Source: Clostridium sp. MD294 (lineage in GTDB: Bacteria > Bacillota > Clostridia > Lachnospirales > Anaerotignaceae). Taken from it: DNA of 64,000 nt. The notes below the pieces were generated by a model. It was not told where the DNA came from and did not search any database. It worked only from the letters and a program-made list of their open reading frames with translations. Numbering within the stretch: position 1 is the stretch's first letter; every line of letters begins with the position of its first letter. Location of the stretch: assembly GCF_000364165.2 (NCBI RefSeq), contig NZ_CP097810.1, positions 1,426,001 to 1,490,000 on the forward strand, read 5' to 3'. Shown here piece after piece: positions 7,324-16,097 of this stretch. The position numbers and the translations under genes are program-made.

Positions 7324-8910
7324 ATGACTGCAACAAAAAAAGTAATTGCATTAGGTATAGCAGTAGTTTTGATAGCAGGAGCAAGTGGTGTGTATGCTAA
7401 AGGACTTTTTCATACAACAAATAAAACACAAACAAAATTACCCGATATTTCTATAGTAGAAAAAGGAGATTTGTCTAAAAGAGTAACTGCTTCTGGTACA
7501 ACGATAGCAGCTGACCCAGTTTCTATATTTATTGAACTTTCTCAAGAAGTAGAAGAAGTATTTGCAGAAGTAGGAGATAAAGTAAATGAAGGGGATTTAT
7601 TGGTAACGTATGATATAGAAGATACACAAAGGGAATTAAAAGATAAATTGGCAGAAGCAAATGCTACAGTAGAAAATGCTAAAATATCATTGAGTGAATT
7701 GTCTGCACCAGTAGAAGGAGCGGAATTATTGGAATTGCAAAATCAAGTAGTAAATGCAGAAAAAAATATAAAAGATACACAAAGTCAAATAGATAGCTAT
7801 GATATTAAAATTGCACAGGCACAAACAGAAGTAGATAATGCAAAAAAGACAATGGAATATAATGCAGAATTGCTTACAGTAGGAGGCATTAGTCAACAAG
7901 AATATGATACTGCGGAACAGACATATCAAAAAGCATTGGATACATTAACACAGACACAAAATGATAAACAAACAACAGAGTTGTCATTGCAGACAGCAGA
8001 ATTGTCATTGCAAAAAGCACAATTAAATTTAGAAGAAAGCCAAAATAAAACAAATAGTACTGCAACACAAAATTCTATAAAAAAGCAACAGAATACATTA
8101 GAAACTGCACAAAGAAATGTATCTAGTATACAATATGATATTAATAAATTAACTGCAGCAACATATAGCCCTATTAGTGGTACTGTAATAGAGTCTAATG
8201 CAGTAGAGGGGCAAATGCTTACAGATAGTACCGTAATGATGAAAATAGCAGATTTAAGTAATTTAGATGTAGAAGCATATGTTTCAGAATATGACATTGC
8301 ACAAATTGAAATAGGACAAAAAGTAGAAATGACAAGTGATGGTATAGAAGGAAAAGTGTATACAGGTACAGTAACAAAAATTGAACCTATAGCATCTACA
8401 CAGTCTACTATGAGCGGAAGTGAAACTGTAGTGCCTATTGTAGTACATATGGATAATCCAGATGAATTAATGAAACCTGGTTTTTCATTGGATTTAGAAA
8501 TTATAGTGCAAGATTTGTCTGAAGTGGTTTATGTACCACTTTCTGCAGTAGGAAAGAATAAAGATGATAGTTATTATATATATAAAGTAGATGAAAATGA
8601 TGTACTGCAAAAAACAGATGTAGTATTAGGTAGTACAAATGATACGAGTGCAGTAATAGAAAGTGGTGTAACGATAGGAGAAAGAATTGTAACAAGTCCT
8701 ACAGAAGATATGACAGATGGTGCAAATTTGTCAGATTTTGCTACAACAGTAGAACAGAAAAAAATAGAACAAGATAGTTCTATATTGAATAATATGGGTG
8801 GAAATATGCCAAATGGTGGCAGCGGTATGCCTCCAAGCGGTGGTGGTATGCCTCCAAGCGGTGGCGGTAATCGTGGCAGTGGTAATCGTGGCGGCACTAC
8901 TCCAAAATAA
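7324..8910 (+). CDS. MacA/HlyD-like membrane fusion (adaptor) protein
   Basis: 528 residues from the ATG at 7324, preceded by GGAGGGAG; an upstream ATG at 7309 overlaps that site and is rejected. Layout: N-terminal membrane anchor (about 6-25), a barrel-sandwich half (VEEVFAEVGDKVNEGDLLV), a long coiled coil (about 90-270, with NAEKNIKDTQSQI), the return half (YSPISGTVIESNAVEGQML), then beta-barrel and membrane-proximal domains. The last 35 residues are a glycine/proline-rich tail with MPPSGGG and NRGSG repeats. It begins an operon with an ABC ATPase, permease, two-component pair and TolC-family protein, so it probably bridges the transporter to the outside for export of a peptide or drug. 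The substrate is unknown. Confidence 0.9.
   Translation: MTATKKVIALGIAVVLIAGASGVYAKGLFHTTNKTQTKLPDISIVEKGDLSKRVTASGTTIAADPVSIFIELSQEVEEVFAEVGDKVNEGDLLVTYDIEDTQRELKDKLAEANATVENAKISLSELSAPVEGAELLELQNQVVNAEKNIKDTQSQIDSYDIKIAQAQTEVDNAKKTMEYNAELLTVGGISQQEYDTAEQTYQKALDTLTQTQNDKQTTELSLQTAELSLQKAQLNLEESQNKTNSTATQNSIKKQQNTLETAQRNVSSIQYDINKLTAATYSPISGTVIESNAVEGQMLTDSTVMMKIADLSNLDVEAYVSEYDIAQIEIGQKVEMTSDGIEGKVYTGTVTKIEPIASTQSTMSGSETVVPIVVHMDNPDELMKPGFSLDLEIIVQDLSEVVYVPLSAVGKNKDDSYYIYKVDENDVLQKTDVVLGSTNDTSAVIESGVTIGERIVTSPTEDMTDGANLSDFATTVEQKKIEQDSSILNNMGGNMPNGGSGMPPSGGGMPPSGGGNRGSGNRGGTTPK
8823..8897 (+). repeat. Tandem repeats coding a Gly/Pro tail
   Basis: Short in-frame direct repeats coding MPPSGGG twice and then NRGSG/NRGG. 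The unit is 21 bp and then 15 bp. Such repeats can vary in copy number by slippage without changing frame. Confidence 0.75.
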
Positions 8911-8923
8911 GGAGGACAAAACT

Positions 8924-9637
8924 ATGGAGATATTGAAATTAGAACATTTAGTAAAAAAATATAATCAAAATGAATTGTCAGTTACTGCATTAAATGACAT
9001 TAATTTGAGTGTAAAGGAAGGAGAATTTCTTTCTATTATGGGAACTAGCGGTTCTGGTAAATCTACTATGTTAAATATATTAGGGTGCTTGGATAGTCCT
9101 ACAAGTGGTAGTTATTATTTAGATGGAGAAGATGTAGCGAAATTTAAAGATGAAAAATTAGCAGAAATTAGAAATAAAAAAATAGGGTTTGTATTTCAGT
9201 CATTTAATTTGCTTCCAAAACTTTCTTCTTTGGAAAATGTAGAGCTGCCTATGGTATATGCAGGAGTATCTAAAAAAGTAAGATATGAAAAAGCAATGAT
9301 AGCATTAGAAAAGGTAGGACTTGAAAAACGTGTCAAACATAAACCAAATGAATTATCAGGAGGACAAAGACAAAGAGTTGCTATAGCAAGAGCATTAGTA
9401 AATGAGCCAACGATACTAATGGCAGATGAGCCTACAGGAAATTTAGATAGCCGTTCTACTGTAGAAATTATGGAAATATTTCAGGGGTTAAATGATGATG
9501 GTACAACTATTGTTATGGTAACACATGAACCAGATGTAGCACAGTATACAAAAAGAATAGCACTTTTTAAAGATGGTTGTATTATAAAAGATGAATTAGT
9601 AGAAAATAGAACATTAGCAGGAGGTGTAAAAATGTGA
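8924..9637 (+). CDS. ABC transporter ATP-binding protein, MacB/LolD type
   Basis: 237 residues from the ATG at 8924, with GGAGGA just upstream. The ATPase motifs are complete: Walker A GTSGSGKST (about 39-47), Q-loop FVFQSFNLLPKL, signature LSGGQRQRVAIARAL, Walker B ILMADEPTGNLD and H-loop VTHEPD. The sequence type belongs to the MacB/LolD/FtsE subfamily that powers extracytoplasmic mechanotransmission. It starts 13 bp after the adaptor and overlaps the permease start by 4 bp, so the three are translated together as one transporter. Confidence 0.95.
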   Translation: MEILKLEHLVKKYNQNELSVTALNDINLSVKEGEFLSIMGTSGSGKSTMLNILGCLDSPTSGSYYLDGEDVAKFKDEKLAEIRNKKIGFVFQSFNLLPKLSSLENVELPMVYAGVSKKVRYEKAMIALEKVGLEKRVKHKPNELSGGQRQRVAIARALVNEPTILMADEPTGNLDSRSTVEIMEIFQGLNDDGTTIVMVTHEPDVAQYTKRIALFKDGCIIKDELVENRTLAGGVKM

Positions 9638-10851
9638 ATTTTGGAGAATGTGCAAAATCAGCTTTCCGAAATGTTTTTTCGAATAAAATGAGAACGCTTT
9701 TGACAATGCTGGGCATTATTATAGGTATCAGCTCAGTAATTGCTATTGTTTCTATAGGAAATGGAAGTCAGGCAGCAATAGAAAAAGAATTTGAGTCTTT
9801 CGGTACAGGTAGTTTAACAATTAGTTTAAGCGGTTCTAATGATATTGAAACAAGAGATTTGCTTACTATGGACGATTATGATATGCTGAAAGAAGTAGAG
9901 GGCGTTAGTTATGTCAATACAACATATAGCGGAAGAAATACCTATATTAAATTGCTAGACCCTCAGGAAACAAAATCCGCTTCTGTAACAGGTGTTACAG
10001 CGGACGCTTTGTATATTGATAATCCTACAATGCTGTATGGAAGATATATTTCAAAAAATGACGTAGATATGAGAACAAATGTTGCAGTAATAAATGATAC
10101 TACAGCATTAAAAGTGTTTGGACATTGTGATGAGAGTGTCTTAGGAGAAAAAATTAAATTAAAAACTTGGAAAGGTACAGGAAAATATACTGTAATAGGC
10201 ATTATGGAAAATACAAATGCCTCTACAGAGAACGCATATAGTGATGAGTTTCCAGAAACAGTAATATTACCTATTTCTACAGCAATGAGATTGTACAACA
10301 ATAAAAATCTAAATGGTTTTTCCGTTTTAATAGAAGATTTAGAACAAACAGAAATGATGAAACAAAAAATTATGACAGCATTGGAACAATTCCACAATAA
10401 TGAAGATAAATATTATATACAAGATGCTTCTGAAATGGTGGAGTCTATCAATTCTATATTGTCATATGTTACATTGTTTATTAGTTTTGTGGCAGGAATT
10501 TCTCTTTTGGTAGGAGGAATAGGTGTTATGAATATTATGATGGTAACTGTAACAGAAAGAACAAAAGAAATTGGTATTCGAAAATCAATAGGAGCAAAAA
10601 ATAAAGATATTAAAATACAGTTTATTACAGAGGCTGTAATATTGACTGGTATGGGTGGTATAGCAGGATTGGTGCTAGGTGTTGCATTTGCATTTGTAAT
10701 AGGACATTTTGCAGGTATTACACCAGTGTTGTCTGTAAGTGCAGTTGTTATGGCTGTAGGTATTTCTATGGCAATAGGTATTATATTTGGTGTTACACCA
10801 GCAAATAAAGCTGCAAAATTAGACCCAATAGAGGCACTAAGATTTGAATAA
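9634..10851 (+). CDS. ABC transporter permease, MacB/FtsX type
   Basis: 405 residues starting at a GTG that overlaps the ATPase stop; AGGAGGT lies about 7 bp upstream, which supports this start. Topology is that of a MacB permease: the first helix in RTLLTMLGIIIGISSVIAIV, an extracellular domain (about 45-270), then three helices in the C-terminal 130 residues, including VGGIGVMNIMMVTVTERT and the cytoplasmic coupling segment TKEIGIRKSIGAK. The protein ends in LDPIEALRFE, the usual tail of this family. It dimerises with the ATPase and adaptor above. Confidence 0.95.
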   Translation: MNFGECAKSAFRNVFSNKMRTLLTMLGIIIGISSVIAIVSIGNGSQAAIEKEFESFGTGSLTISLSGSNDIETRDLLTMDDYDMLKEVEGVSYVNTTYSGRNTYIKLLDPQETKSASVTGVTADALYIDNPTMLYGRYISKNDVDMRTNVAVINDTTALKVFGHCDESVLGEKIKLKTWKGTGKYTVIGIMENTNASTENAYSDEFPETVILPISTAMRLYNNKNLNGFSVLIEDLEQTEMMKQKIMTALEQFHNNEDKYYIQDASEMVESINSILSYVTLFISFVAGISLLVGGIGVMNIMMVTVTERTKEIGIRKSIGAKNKDIKIQFITEAVILTGMGGIAGLVLGVAFAFVIGHFAGITPVLSVSAVVMAVGISMAIGIIFGVTPANKAAKLDPIEALRFE

Positions 10852-10873
10852 TAATAAAGGGGTGTATTAGTAT

Positions 10874-11563
10874 ATGGAAGGGAAACGTATATTGTTAATA
10901 GAAGATGAGGTAAAACTAGCAAGATTTGTAGAATTAGAATTAAAATATGAAGGCTACGATATTACAGTAGTGCATGATGGCAGAGAAGGATTGGAGATAT
11001 TTACAAATGGCGAATATGATATGATATTGCTGGATTTAATGCTTCCAGGATTGAGTGGCATTGAAATTTGCAGAAGAATAAGAAAAACATCTTCTGTTCC
11101 TATTATTATGCTTACGGCAAAAGATGAAGTAATGGATAAAGTGGCAGGATTGGATAGTGGAGCAGATGATTATTTGACAAAACCTTTTGCTATAGAGGAA
11201 CTACTGGCAAGAATGAGAGTGGCATTTAAACATTGTAATCACAATCAAAATGATATGTCAAATAAAATATTAGTAGTCAATCACCTCTGTATTAATGTAG
11301 AGAAACGTATGGTTACAATACAAGATGTAGAAGTAGAATTGACAAAAAAAGAATTTGATTTACTGTTGTATTTGGTGCAAAACAAAAACATTGTATTAAC
11401 AAGAGAACAAATATTAAATCAAGTGTGGGGATATAGCTATATAGGAGAAACGAATGTTGTTGATGTGTATATTCGTTATTTGCGTTCTAAAATAGATGAA
11501 GCATTTGGAGAAAAGTTTATACACACCATACGAGGAGTAGGATACTATGTCAAAGAGGAGTAA
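10874..11563 (+). CDS. OmpR/PhoB-family response regulator
   Basis: 229 residues. Receiver domain 1-115 with the acidic pair in LIEDEVKL, the phospho-acceptor Asp in YDMILLDLMLPG, the Thr/Ser in MLTAKDEV and the Lys in YLTKPF. The C-terminal winged helix (about 130-227) includes LTKKEFDLLLYLVQNK and VDVYIRYLRSKI. It follows the permease by 22 bp and overlaps the kinase gene by 17 bp, so the pair is coupled in translation. It probably controls this transporter operon. Confidence 0.95.
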   Translation: MEGKRILLIEDEVKLARFVELELKYEGYDITVVHDGREGLEIFTNGEYDMILLDLMLPGLSGIEICRRIRKTSSVPIIMLTAKDEVMDKVAGLDSGADDYLTKPFAIEELLARMRVAFKHCNHNQNDMSNKILVVNHLCINVEKRMVTIQDVEVELTKKEFDLLLYLVQNKNIVLTREQILNQVWGYSYIGETNVVDVYIRYLRSKIDEAFGEKFIHTIRGVGYYVKEE

Positions 11564-13052
11564 AGCTTTTTTTTCTAGTTTAACTATAACACATAAAATA
11601 ACAATGATGTATGGAGGAATATTTTCGTTGTCATTGTTAATTATTAGTTTTTTTGTATTATTAAATGTTAATGTTATTGAACAAAACAATGCAAGAGAAG
11701 AAATTGTAAAAATAGTGCAAAATATAAATGATTATGTTGAAAAAAATGGTGCTTTATCGCAACAGTCACTAGATAGTATATTAAAAAATAAATATGTAGA
11801 AGTGAATGTTATTGATATAAAAAATCATAAAGTATATAAAAATTCTGTAGGAGAAGCCCCTCTTTTTATAAGACAAATACCGTCACAACAAATGGGAGAA
11901 TGGGAAAAACCACAGTATTCTCGGCCAAAGGAATGGGAACAAAAAGGATTTAAAGTAAGTATTACAAAAGGATTTCATGTAGGAGGTAAAGAGTATTTTA
12001 TTACAGATAGAGATGGTAAAGAATTTGTATTAGTAGAAAAAGAAATCAAATTTGGAGAAAATAACTATTTAGTGCAAGCATTTAAAATGCTTTCTAATGA
12101 TAATTATTATTTTCATACATTTGAATTAAGATTGCTTTTGATAGATATATTAGGTATATTTTTATCTTTTTTGATAGGAAGATATATTAGTAGAAGAATG
12201 TTAAAACCAGTAGAGGAAATACAAAAAACAGCAGAGCTTATTAGTATAGAAGATTTAAGCCAAAGAATAGATACCAGTGGGCCAGAAGATGAAATGAAAG
12301 AGTTGGCAGAAACATTTAATTCTATGATTTCACGACTGGAAAATTCTTTTCAAAAACAAAATCAGTTTATATCAGATGCTTCTCATGAATTAAGAACACC
12401 TATTTCAGTAATACAAGGCTATGCCAATTTAATTAACCGTTGGGGAAAAAGTGACCCTACAGTATTGGAGGAGTCTATACAATCTATATTAGCAGAAACA
12501 GAACATATGAGTCAGCTTATTAAAAAATTACTTTTTTTAGCAAAAAGTGAACAAAATAAAATTACAGTGCAAAAAGAAGCATTTAGTTTAAATGAATTGG
12601 CAAAAGAGATTGTAAAAGAGATTGCTATTACAACAGAAGAAAAAAGAAATGTTGTAATAGAAGAAAAAGAAATAGTCGAAATTTATGCAGATAGTAGTAT
12701 GATAAAGCAACTGTTGTGGATACATTGTGAAAATGCTTTAAAATATACAAAACAAAATAATACCATTATATTTCATATTTATAAAAAAGGTGATTATGGC
12801 TGTATAGACGTAGAGGATAATGGCGTAGGTATGGCAGAAGAAGACGTAACAAGAATATTTGACCGTTTTTATAGAGCAGATAAATCCAGAAATAAAGAAA
12901 TACCTGGAACAGGTCTAGGACTTTCTATAGCGAAATGGATAGCAGAAAGAAATGATGGTAAAATTTCAGTAAAAAGTGAATTAGGAAAAGGTACTATATT
13001 TTATAATGCTTTTCCTTTGCAAAAAAAGAAATGTGAAAAAGGAAAGGAATGA
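11547..13052 (+). CDS. Sensor histidine kinase
   Basis: 501 residues. Two membrane helices (about 20-42 and 197-218) bracket an extracellular sensor region of about 150 residues. Then come a HAMP segment (SRRMLKPVEEI onwards), the dimerisation/phosphoacceptor helix with SDASHELRTPISVIQGY, and an ATPase domain with N box HCENALKYT, G1 DVEDNGVGM, F box FDRFYRADKSR and G2 GTGLGLSIAKW. It overlaps the response regulator by 17 bp. Being inside a transporter operon suggests that it senses the exported compound or envelope stress. Confidence 0.95.
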   Translation: MSKRSKAFFSSLTITHKITMMYGGIFSLSLLIISFFVLLNVNVIEQNNAREEIVKIVQNINDYVEKNGALSQQSLDSILKNKYVEVNVIDIKNHKVYKNSVGEAPLFIRQIPSQQMGEWEKPQYSRPKEWEQKGFKVSITKGFHVGGKEYFITDRDGKEFVLVEKEIKFGENNYLVQAFKMLSNDNYYFHTFELRLLLIDILGIFLSFLIGRYISRRMLKPVEEIQKTAELISIEDLSQRIDTSGPEDEMKELAETFNSMISRLENSFQKQNQFISDASHELRTPISVIQGYANLINRWGKSDPTVLEESIQSILAETEHMSQLIKKLLFLAKSEQNKITVQKEAFSLNELAKEIVKEIAITTEEKRNVVIEEKEIVEIYADSSMIKQLLWIHCENALKYTKQNNTIIFHIYKKGDYGCIDVEDNGVGMAEEDVTRIFDRFYRADKSRNKEIPGTGLGLSIAKWIAERNDGKISVKSELGKGTIFYNAFPLQKKKCEKGKE

Positions 13053-13058
13053 AAAAAT

Positions 13059-14168
13059 ATGATACATAAAAAGTATATTGCTATGACATTGATTTTTGCT
13101 TTAACAATAAATACACTAACTGCTTTTGCACAGCAAATAAATACATTAGATTTTGTAACTGTGTTGGAAATACCTGAAAAACAAAATGCTGTAGTATTAA
13201 CATTAGAGGAGGCAACACAAAAAGCATTGACACGTAGTACAACATTAAAAAATAGTAATATGGATTTGAATATCAGTGAGCAAAAATTAGAAGATGAACA
13301 AAATGATATTGCAAATGGCCATACATTTCAGCAACTTTTGCAGTATATCAGACAAAATGCAGAATATGCTTCTTCTAAACTTAATAGAGAAGTCACAGAA
13401 GAAAATGTAAAATTTTCATTAAAACAAGTTTATATTGATATTATAAATAAAGAAAGAGAAATTATATTATTAGAAAAAAGTATTAAAAATACAGAAAAAG
13501 AGTTGCTTATTACAAAAACAAAATCAAAATTAGGATTGATTTCAGAACAGGAATTGCAAAATCAATTGTTAAATTATCAAAAAGCACTAGAAAATGTGCA
13601 ACAACAGCAAATGAATGTACAAACTGCCTATCAATCATTAGCGAAATTGATAGATGTAGATATTGATAAAAATTATCAAATTACATTAGAGCCAGTATAT
13701 GAGCCTTTAGAAATGGAGTTATCTTTAGAAACTTATATCAAAAGTAAAATCAATACAGACCCTAATATTAAACAAAAACAAATTAGTTTAGAAACTGTAA
13801 CAGCAGAGGCAAAATTTACACATAGTAGTGTGCCAGAAACTGTAACAGCAGACGAAGAAGCAGATAATAGTGTGGCAAAAGCAGAACTATCACTATCTGA
13901 TGAAAAAGCAAATTTGAAAACAAAAATAGAAAATTGCTATGATAGTATTGTAAAATTAGAAACAAGCTATCAAAATAATTTATTAGAATTGGAAACATTA
14001 AAACAACAGTTGACCATTGCACAAAAAAAATATGAGTTACAACAAAATACAGAATTAGATGTGCTAAAAGCAGAACAAAGTATAGCAGAAAAAGAAAGTG
14101 AAATAATAGCACAAGTGTATGAACATATGCTTTTGATAGAACAATTTGAAAATTCTTATTTGTTATAA
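13059..14168 (+). CDS. TolC-family protein without evident barrel segments
   Basis: 369 residues with a signal peptide (residues 1-24, ending TAFAQQ). The body matches the outer-membrane-efflux (TolC) plan: a first repeat starting VVLTLEEATQKALTRSTTLKNS and long coiled-coil helices (SLKQVYIDIINKEREI; ISEQELQNQLLNYQKALENV), then a second half ending in another coiled coil (YELQQNTELDVLKAEQSIAE). TolC proteins are usually 430-490 residues and contain four barrel strands; here the places where those strands belong are short and polar, so a membrane barrel seems absent. The gene starts 6 bp after the kinase gene and closes the transporter operon. It may be a periplasm-like coiled-coil extension of the adaptor in a one-membrane cell. 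Confidence 0.75.
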   Translation: MIHKKYIAMTLIFALTINTLTAFAQQINTLDFVTVLEIPEKQNAVVLTLEEATQKALTRSTTLKNSNMDLNISEQKLEDEQNDIANGHTFQQLLQYIRQNAEYASSKLNREVTEENVKFSLKQVYIDIINKEREIILLEKSIKNTEKELLITKTKSKLGLISEQELQNQLLNYQKALENVQQQQMNVQTAYQSLAKLIDVDIDKNYQITLEPVYEPLEMELSLETYIKSKINTDPNIKQKQISLETVTAEAKFTHSSVPETVTADEEADNSVAKAELSLSDEKANLKTKIENCYDSIVKLETSYQNNLLELETLKQQLTIAQKKYELQQNTELDVLKAEQSIAEKESEIIAQVYEHMLLIEQFENSYLL

Positions 14169-14230
14169 TACGAAATGTGTTAATCATTTTATTTTAAACT
14201 CTCACTTATTACAAATAAATATAAATATAA

Positions 14231-14257
14231 AGTGTCGATTTATTCGGCACTTTTTTT
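14231..14257 (+). terminator. Terminator of the exporter operon
   Basis: AGTGTCGA and TCGGCACT pair (one G-U) around TTTAT, followed by seven T residues. It separates the exporter operon from the sporulation genes. Confidence 0.85.
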
Positions 14258-14309
14258 GTTCTATATATTTATTTTGAGCATATATTATTGTAAGAAAGGA
14301 GGACGAACT

Positions 14310-14768
14310 ATGGAAGAAGAAAAAATTCGTATGAGGAGAGAACTGATACAAAAAGCAAAACAGGGAAGGGCAATCAATAGAAAAAAAAATCCTCCAACAG
14401 CAAACAAACAATTTTTTTTATTTCGTATTTATGTTACTATGATGCTTGTAGCAGCAGCGGTTGTGCTTTCTTTTTTTGATACAAATACAGCAAAAACCAT
14501 TACAGAAAGTTTAAAAGAAGCTATTGCCTATGAAATGCCTTTAGGAACAATACAAGAGTGGAAACAAAAAGCAATGACTGTATTTGAACAAAAAACAACA
14601 CAGATACAAGATAATACACAGATACAGGACAATATGCAGATACAGGATAATACGCAAATACAACAACAGACACAAAATAATGCTCAAACACAACAACAAA
14701 CAACACAAAAAAGTAATACCAATACATTTCAGCCAGATTTGAGCGAAAATAGTGGAAAAATACCCTAG
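14310..14768 (+). CDS. spoIVFA: SpoIVFA N-terminal part (split gene)
   Basis: 152 residues from the ATG at 14310, which has AAAGGAGGA upstream. A basic cytoplasmic start (about 1-38), one membrane helix (FRIYVTMMLVAAAVVLSFF) and then a Gln-rich extracellular linker with TQIQDN repeats. This is the N-terminal half expected of SpoIVFA, the membrane protein that holds the intramembrane protease SpoIVFB during sporulation. The frame stops at 14766-14768, while the expected LytM domain continues at once in the +1 frame. Dropping one A from the A5 run at 14756-14760 would join both parts into one protein. A real mutation, a sequencing slip and programmed frameshifting all remain possible. Confidence 0.75.
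   Translation: MEEEKIRMRRELIQKAKQGRAINRKKNPPTANKQFFLFRIYVTMMLVAAAVVLSFFDTNTAKTITESLKEAIAYEMPLGTIQEWKQKAMTVFEQKTTQIQDNTQIQDNMQIQDNTQIQQQTQNNAQTQQQTTQKSNTNTFQPDLSENSGKIP
14598..14663 (+). repeat. 18-bp tandem repeats coding TQIQDN
   Basis: Three and a half in-frame copies of an 18-bp unit coding (T/M)QIQDN in the linker of SpoIVFA. The copies differ by a few bases. They are a protein linker, not a CRISPR. Confidence 0.8.
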
Positions 14769-15252
14769 AGAATTGGTAACAAAAAATGATATTACAAAGC
14801 AATATCAAACAGAGCAATGGATAGAACCTGTAAATGGCATTATTACTTCTTCTTGTGGAGAAAGAGAAAATCCTATACTGCAAAAAATGGAATATCACAA
14901 TGGATTAGATATTGCTGTAGCAGAAAATACACAAGCAGTTGCAGTAAAAAGTGGTGTTGTAACAGAAGTAAGAAATTCAGAAACATTAGGAAAAGTGTTA
15001 AAATATCAAACAGAAGACGGCTATACTGTAATGTATGCTCATTTAAATGATGTTTTAGTAAAAAAGGGAGAAAATATAAAACAAGGCCAAATCGTGGCAA
15101 TGACAGGAAATACAGGTTTGTCTACAGGTCCTCATATTCATTATAGTGTTTGGAGAGGGGATATGCTTATTAACCCTATGCAGTTTGTGAATTTAAAATA
15201 TACAGAAGATGTCAAAGCAGAATATTTGGCGAGAGGTGTGAATTTACCGTGA
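14752..15252 (+). CDS. spoIVFA: SpoIVFA C-terminal LytM/M23 part (split gene)
   Basis: 166 codons read from a GTG at 14752 that lies 17 bp inside the preceding frame. No convincing RBS precedes that GTG, so independent translation is doubtful and the segment is best read as the second half of spoIVFA. The M23/LytM fold is evident: HNGLD (first His and Asp ligands), a YTVMYAHLND strand, and GPHIHYSVW with the HxH ligands, so the zinc site looks intact. The last codon overlaps the GTG start of the SpoIVFB gene. Alternative: a separate, weakly translated M23 peptidase. Confidence 0.75.
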   Translation: MEKYPRELVTKNDITKQYQTEQWIEPVNGIITSSCGERENPILQKMEYHNGLDIAVAENTQAVAVKSGVVTEVRNSETLGKVLKYQTEDGYTVMYAHLNDVLVKKGENIKQGQIVAMTGNTGLSTGPHIHYSVWRGDMLINPMQFVNLKYTEDVKAEYLARGVNLP

Positions 15253-16052
15253 AAAAAAAGTTTAAAATTAAAATACATATTTTGATTTTACCGTTGTTGT
15301 TGTTTTATTTATTTCAGGGCAATATTATGCTGTTTTTAGCTATGCTTTTTTTTGTAACACTTCATGAAATGGGGCATTGTATCACAGCATATTGTTTTGG
15401 AGCAAAAATAAAACAAATTTGGTTTACACCAATAGGAGAAAGGGCAATTATAAAGGGATTGGAAAAACTTTCTTTTATGAAAAGACAAATTGTATTTTTT
15501 TCAGGGCCTTTAGTAAGTATTATTATGGCAATAGTGTGCTTGTTATGTCATAGTACAATATTGGCAGTATTTAATGTTATTTTGGCAATATTTAATATTA
15601 TGCCTTTTTTGCCATTAGATGGAGGAAATGCCATGCTGCATATTGCGGGTAGAAAGTATGGTATATTAAAAACTGCAAGTGTTATGGTAAAAATAAGTAA
15701 AGGATTTGGATATTTTTTAATGATAATAGGCACGTTGCAAGTGATATTGTATCCTTTTAATATTTCTATATTGCTAATAGGTTGTTATATTGTTTATAGT
15801 AATCAAAGAGAATATTTACAAATTACATATCAAACTTATCAGGCATTGCTTTCAGATAGTGCTACAATAAAACAAGTACAGCAAATTTATACAAAAAAAG
15901 ATATAAAATTAGGAGAGCTGGTTGCAGCAATGCACTTTGATAAATACTTTTTTTATTGTTGTATGGTAAATGGAAAAATAGAATGGAAAAGTCAAAAAGA
16001 AATTATGGAATTGCTTTTAAAAAAAGGAGTAGAAGGATATGTCTGGCAATAA
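15249..16052 (+). CDS. spoIVFB: SpoIVFB-like intramembrane metalloprotease (M50)
   Basis: 267 residues (GTG start, overlapping the preceding stop by 4 bp). A polytopic membrane protein with the zinc site HEMGH (His39, Glu40, His43) in the second hydrophobic segment and the third ligand Asp124 in FLPLDGGNAML, the two M50 signatures. The C-terminal 70 residues are cytoplasmic and fit a CBS-like domain. In Bacillus, SpoIVFB cleaves pro-sigma-K and is gated by ATP and by SpoIVFA/BofA. The position directly after the SpoIVFA-like ORFs and the family match make this assignment strong. Confidence 0.9.
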   Translation: MKKKFKIKIHILILPLLLFYLFQGNIMLFLAMLFFVTLHEMGHCITAYCFGAKIKQIWFTPIGERAIIKGLEKLSFMKRQIVFFSGPLVSIIMAIVCLLCHSTILAVFNVILAIFNIMPFLPLDGGNAMLHIAGRKYGILKTASVMVKISKGFGYFLMIIGTLQVILYPFNISILLIGCYIVYSNQREYLQITYQTYQALLSDSATIKQVQQIYTKKDIKLGELVAAMHFDKYFFYCCMVNGKIEWKSQKEIMELLLKKGVEGYVWQ

Positions 16053-16086
16053 AAAACTCAACCTACTAAAAATAGGTTGGGTTTTT
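16051..16086 (+). terminator. Bidirectional terminator after spoIVFB
   Basis: An A-rich left arm with AACTCAACCTA pairs with TAGGTTGGGTT and runs into a T tract. It also lies right after the convergent BlaI-type gene on the minus strand. Confidence 0.85.
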
Positions 16087-16097
16087 TGTATACAATA

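Noticed and set aside
8574..8897. A 107-codon proline-rich minus-strand frame opposite the adaptor tail
   Set aside because: It is the complement of the Gly/Pro repeats and has no RBS.
14598..14663. Repeats that might be taken for a CRISPR or minisatellite array
   Set aside because: In-frame 18-bp coding repeats without spacers; they form a protein linker.
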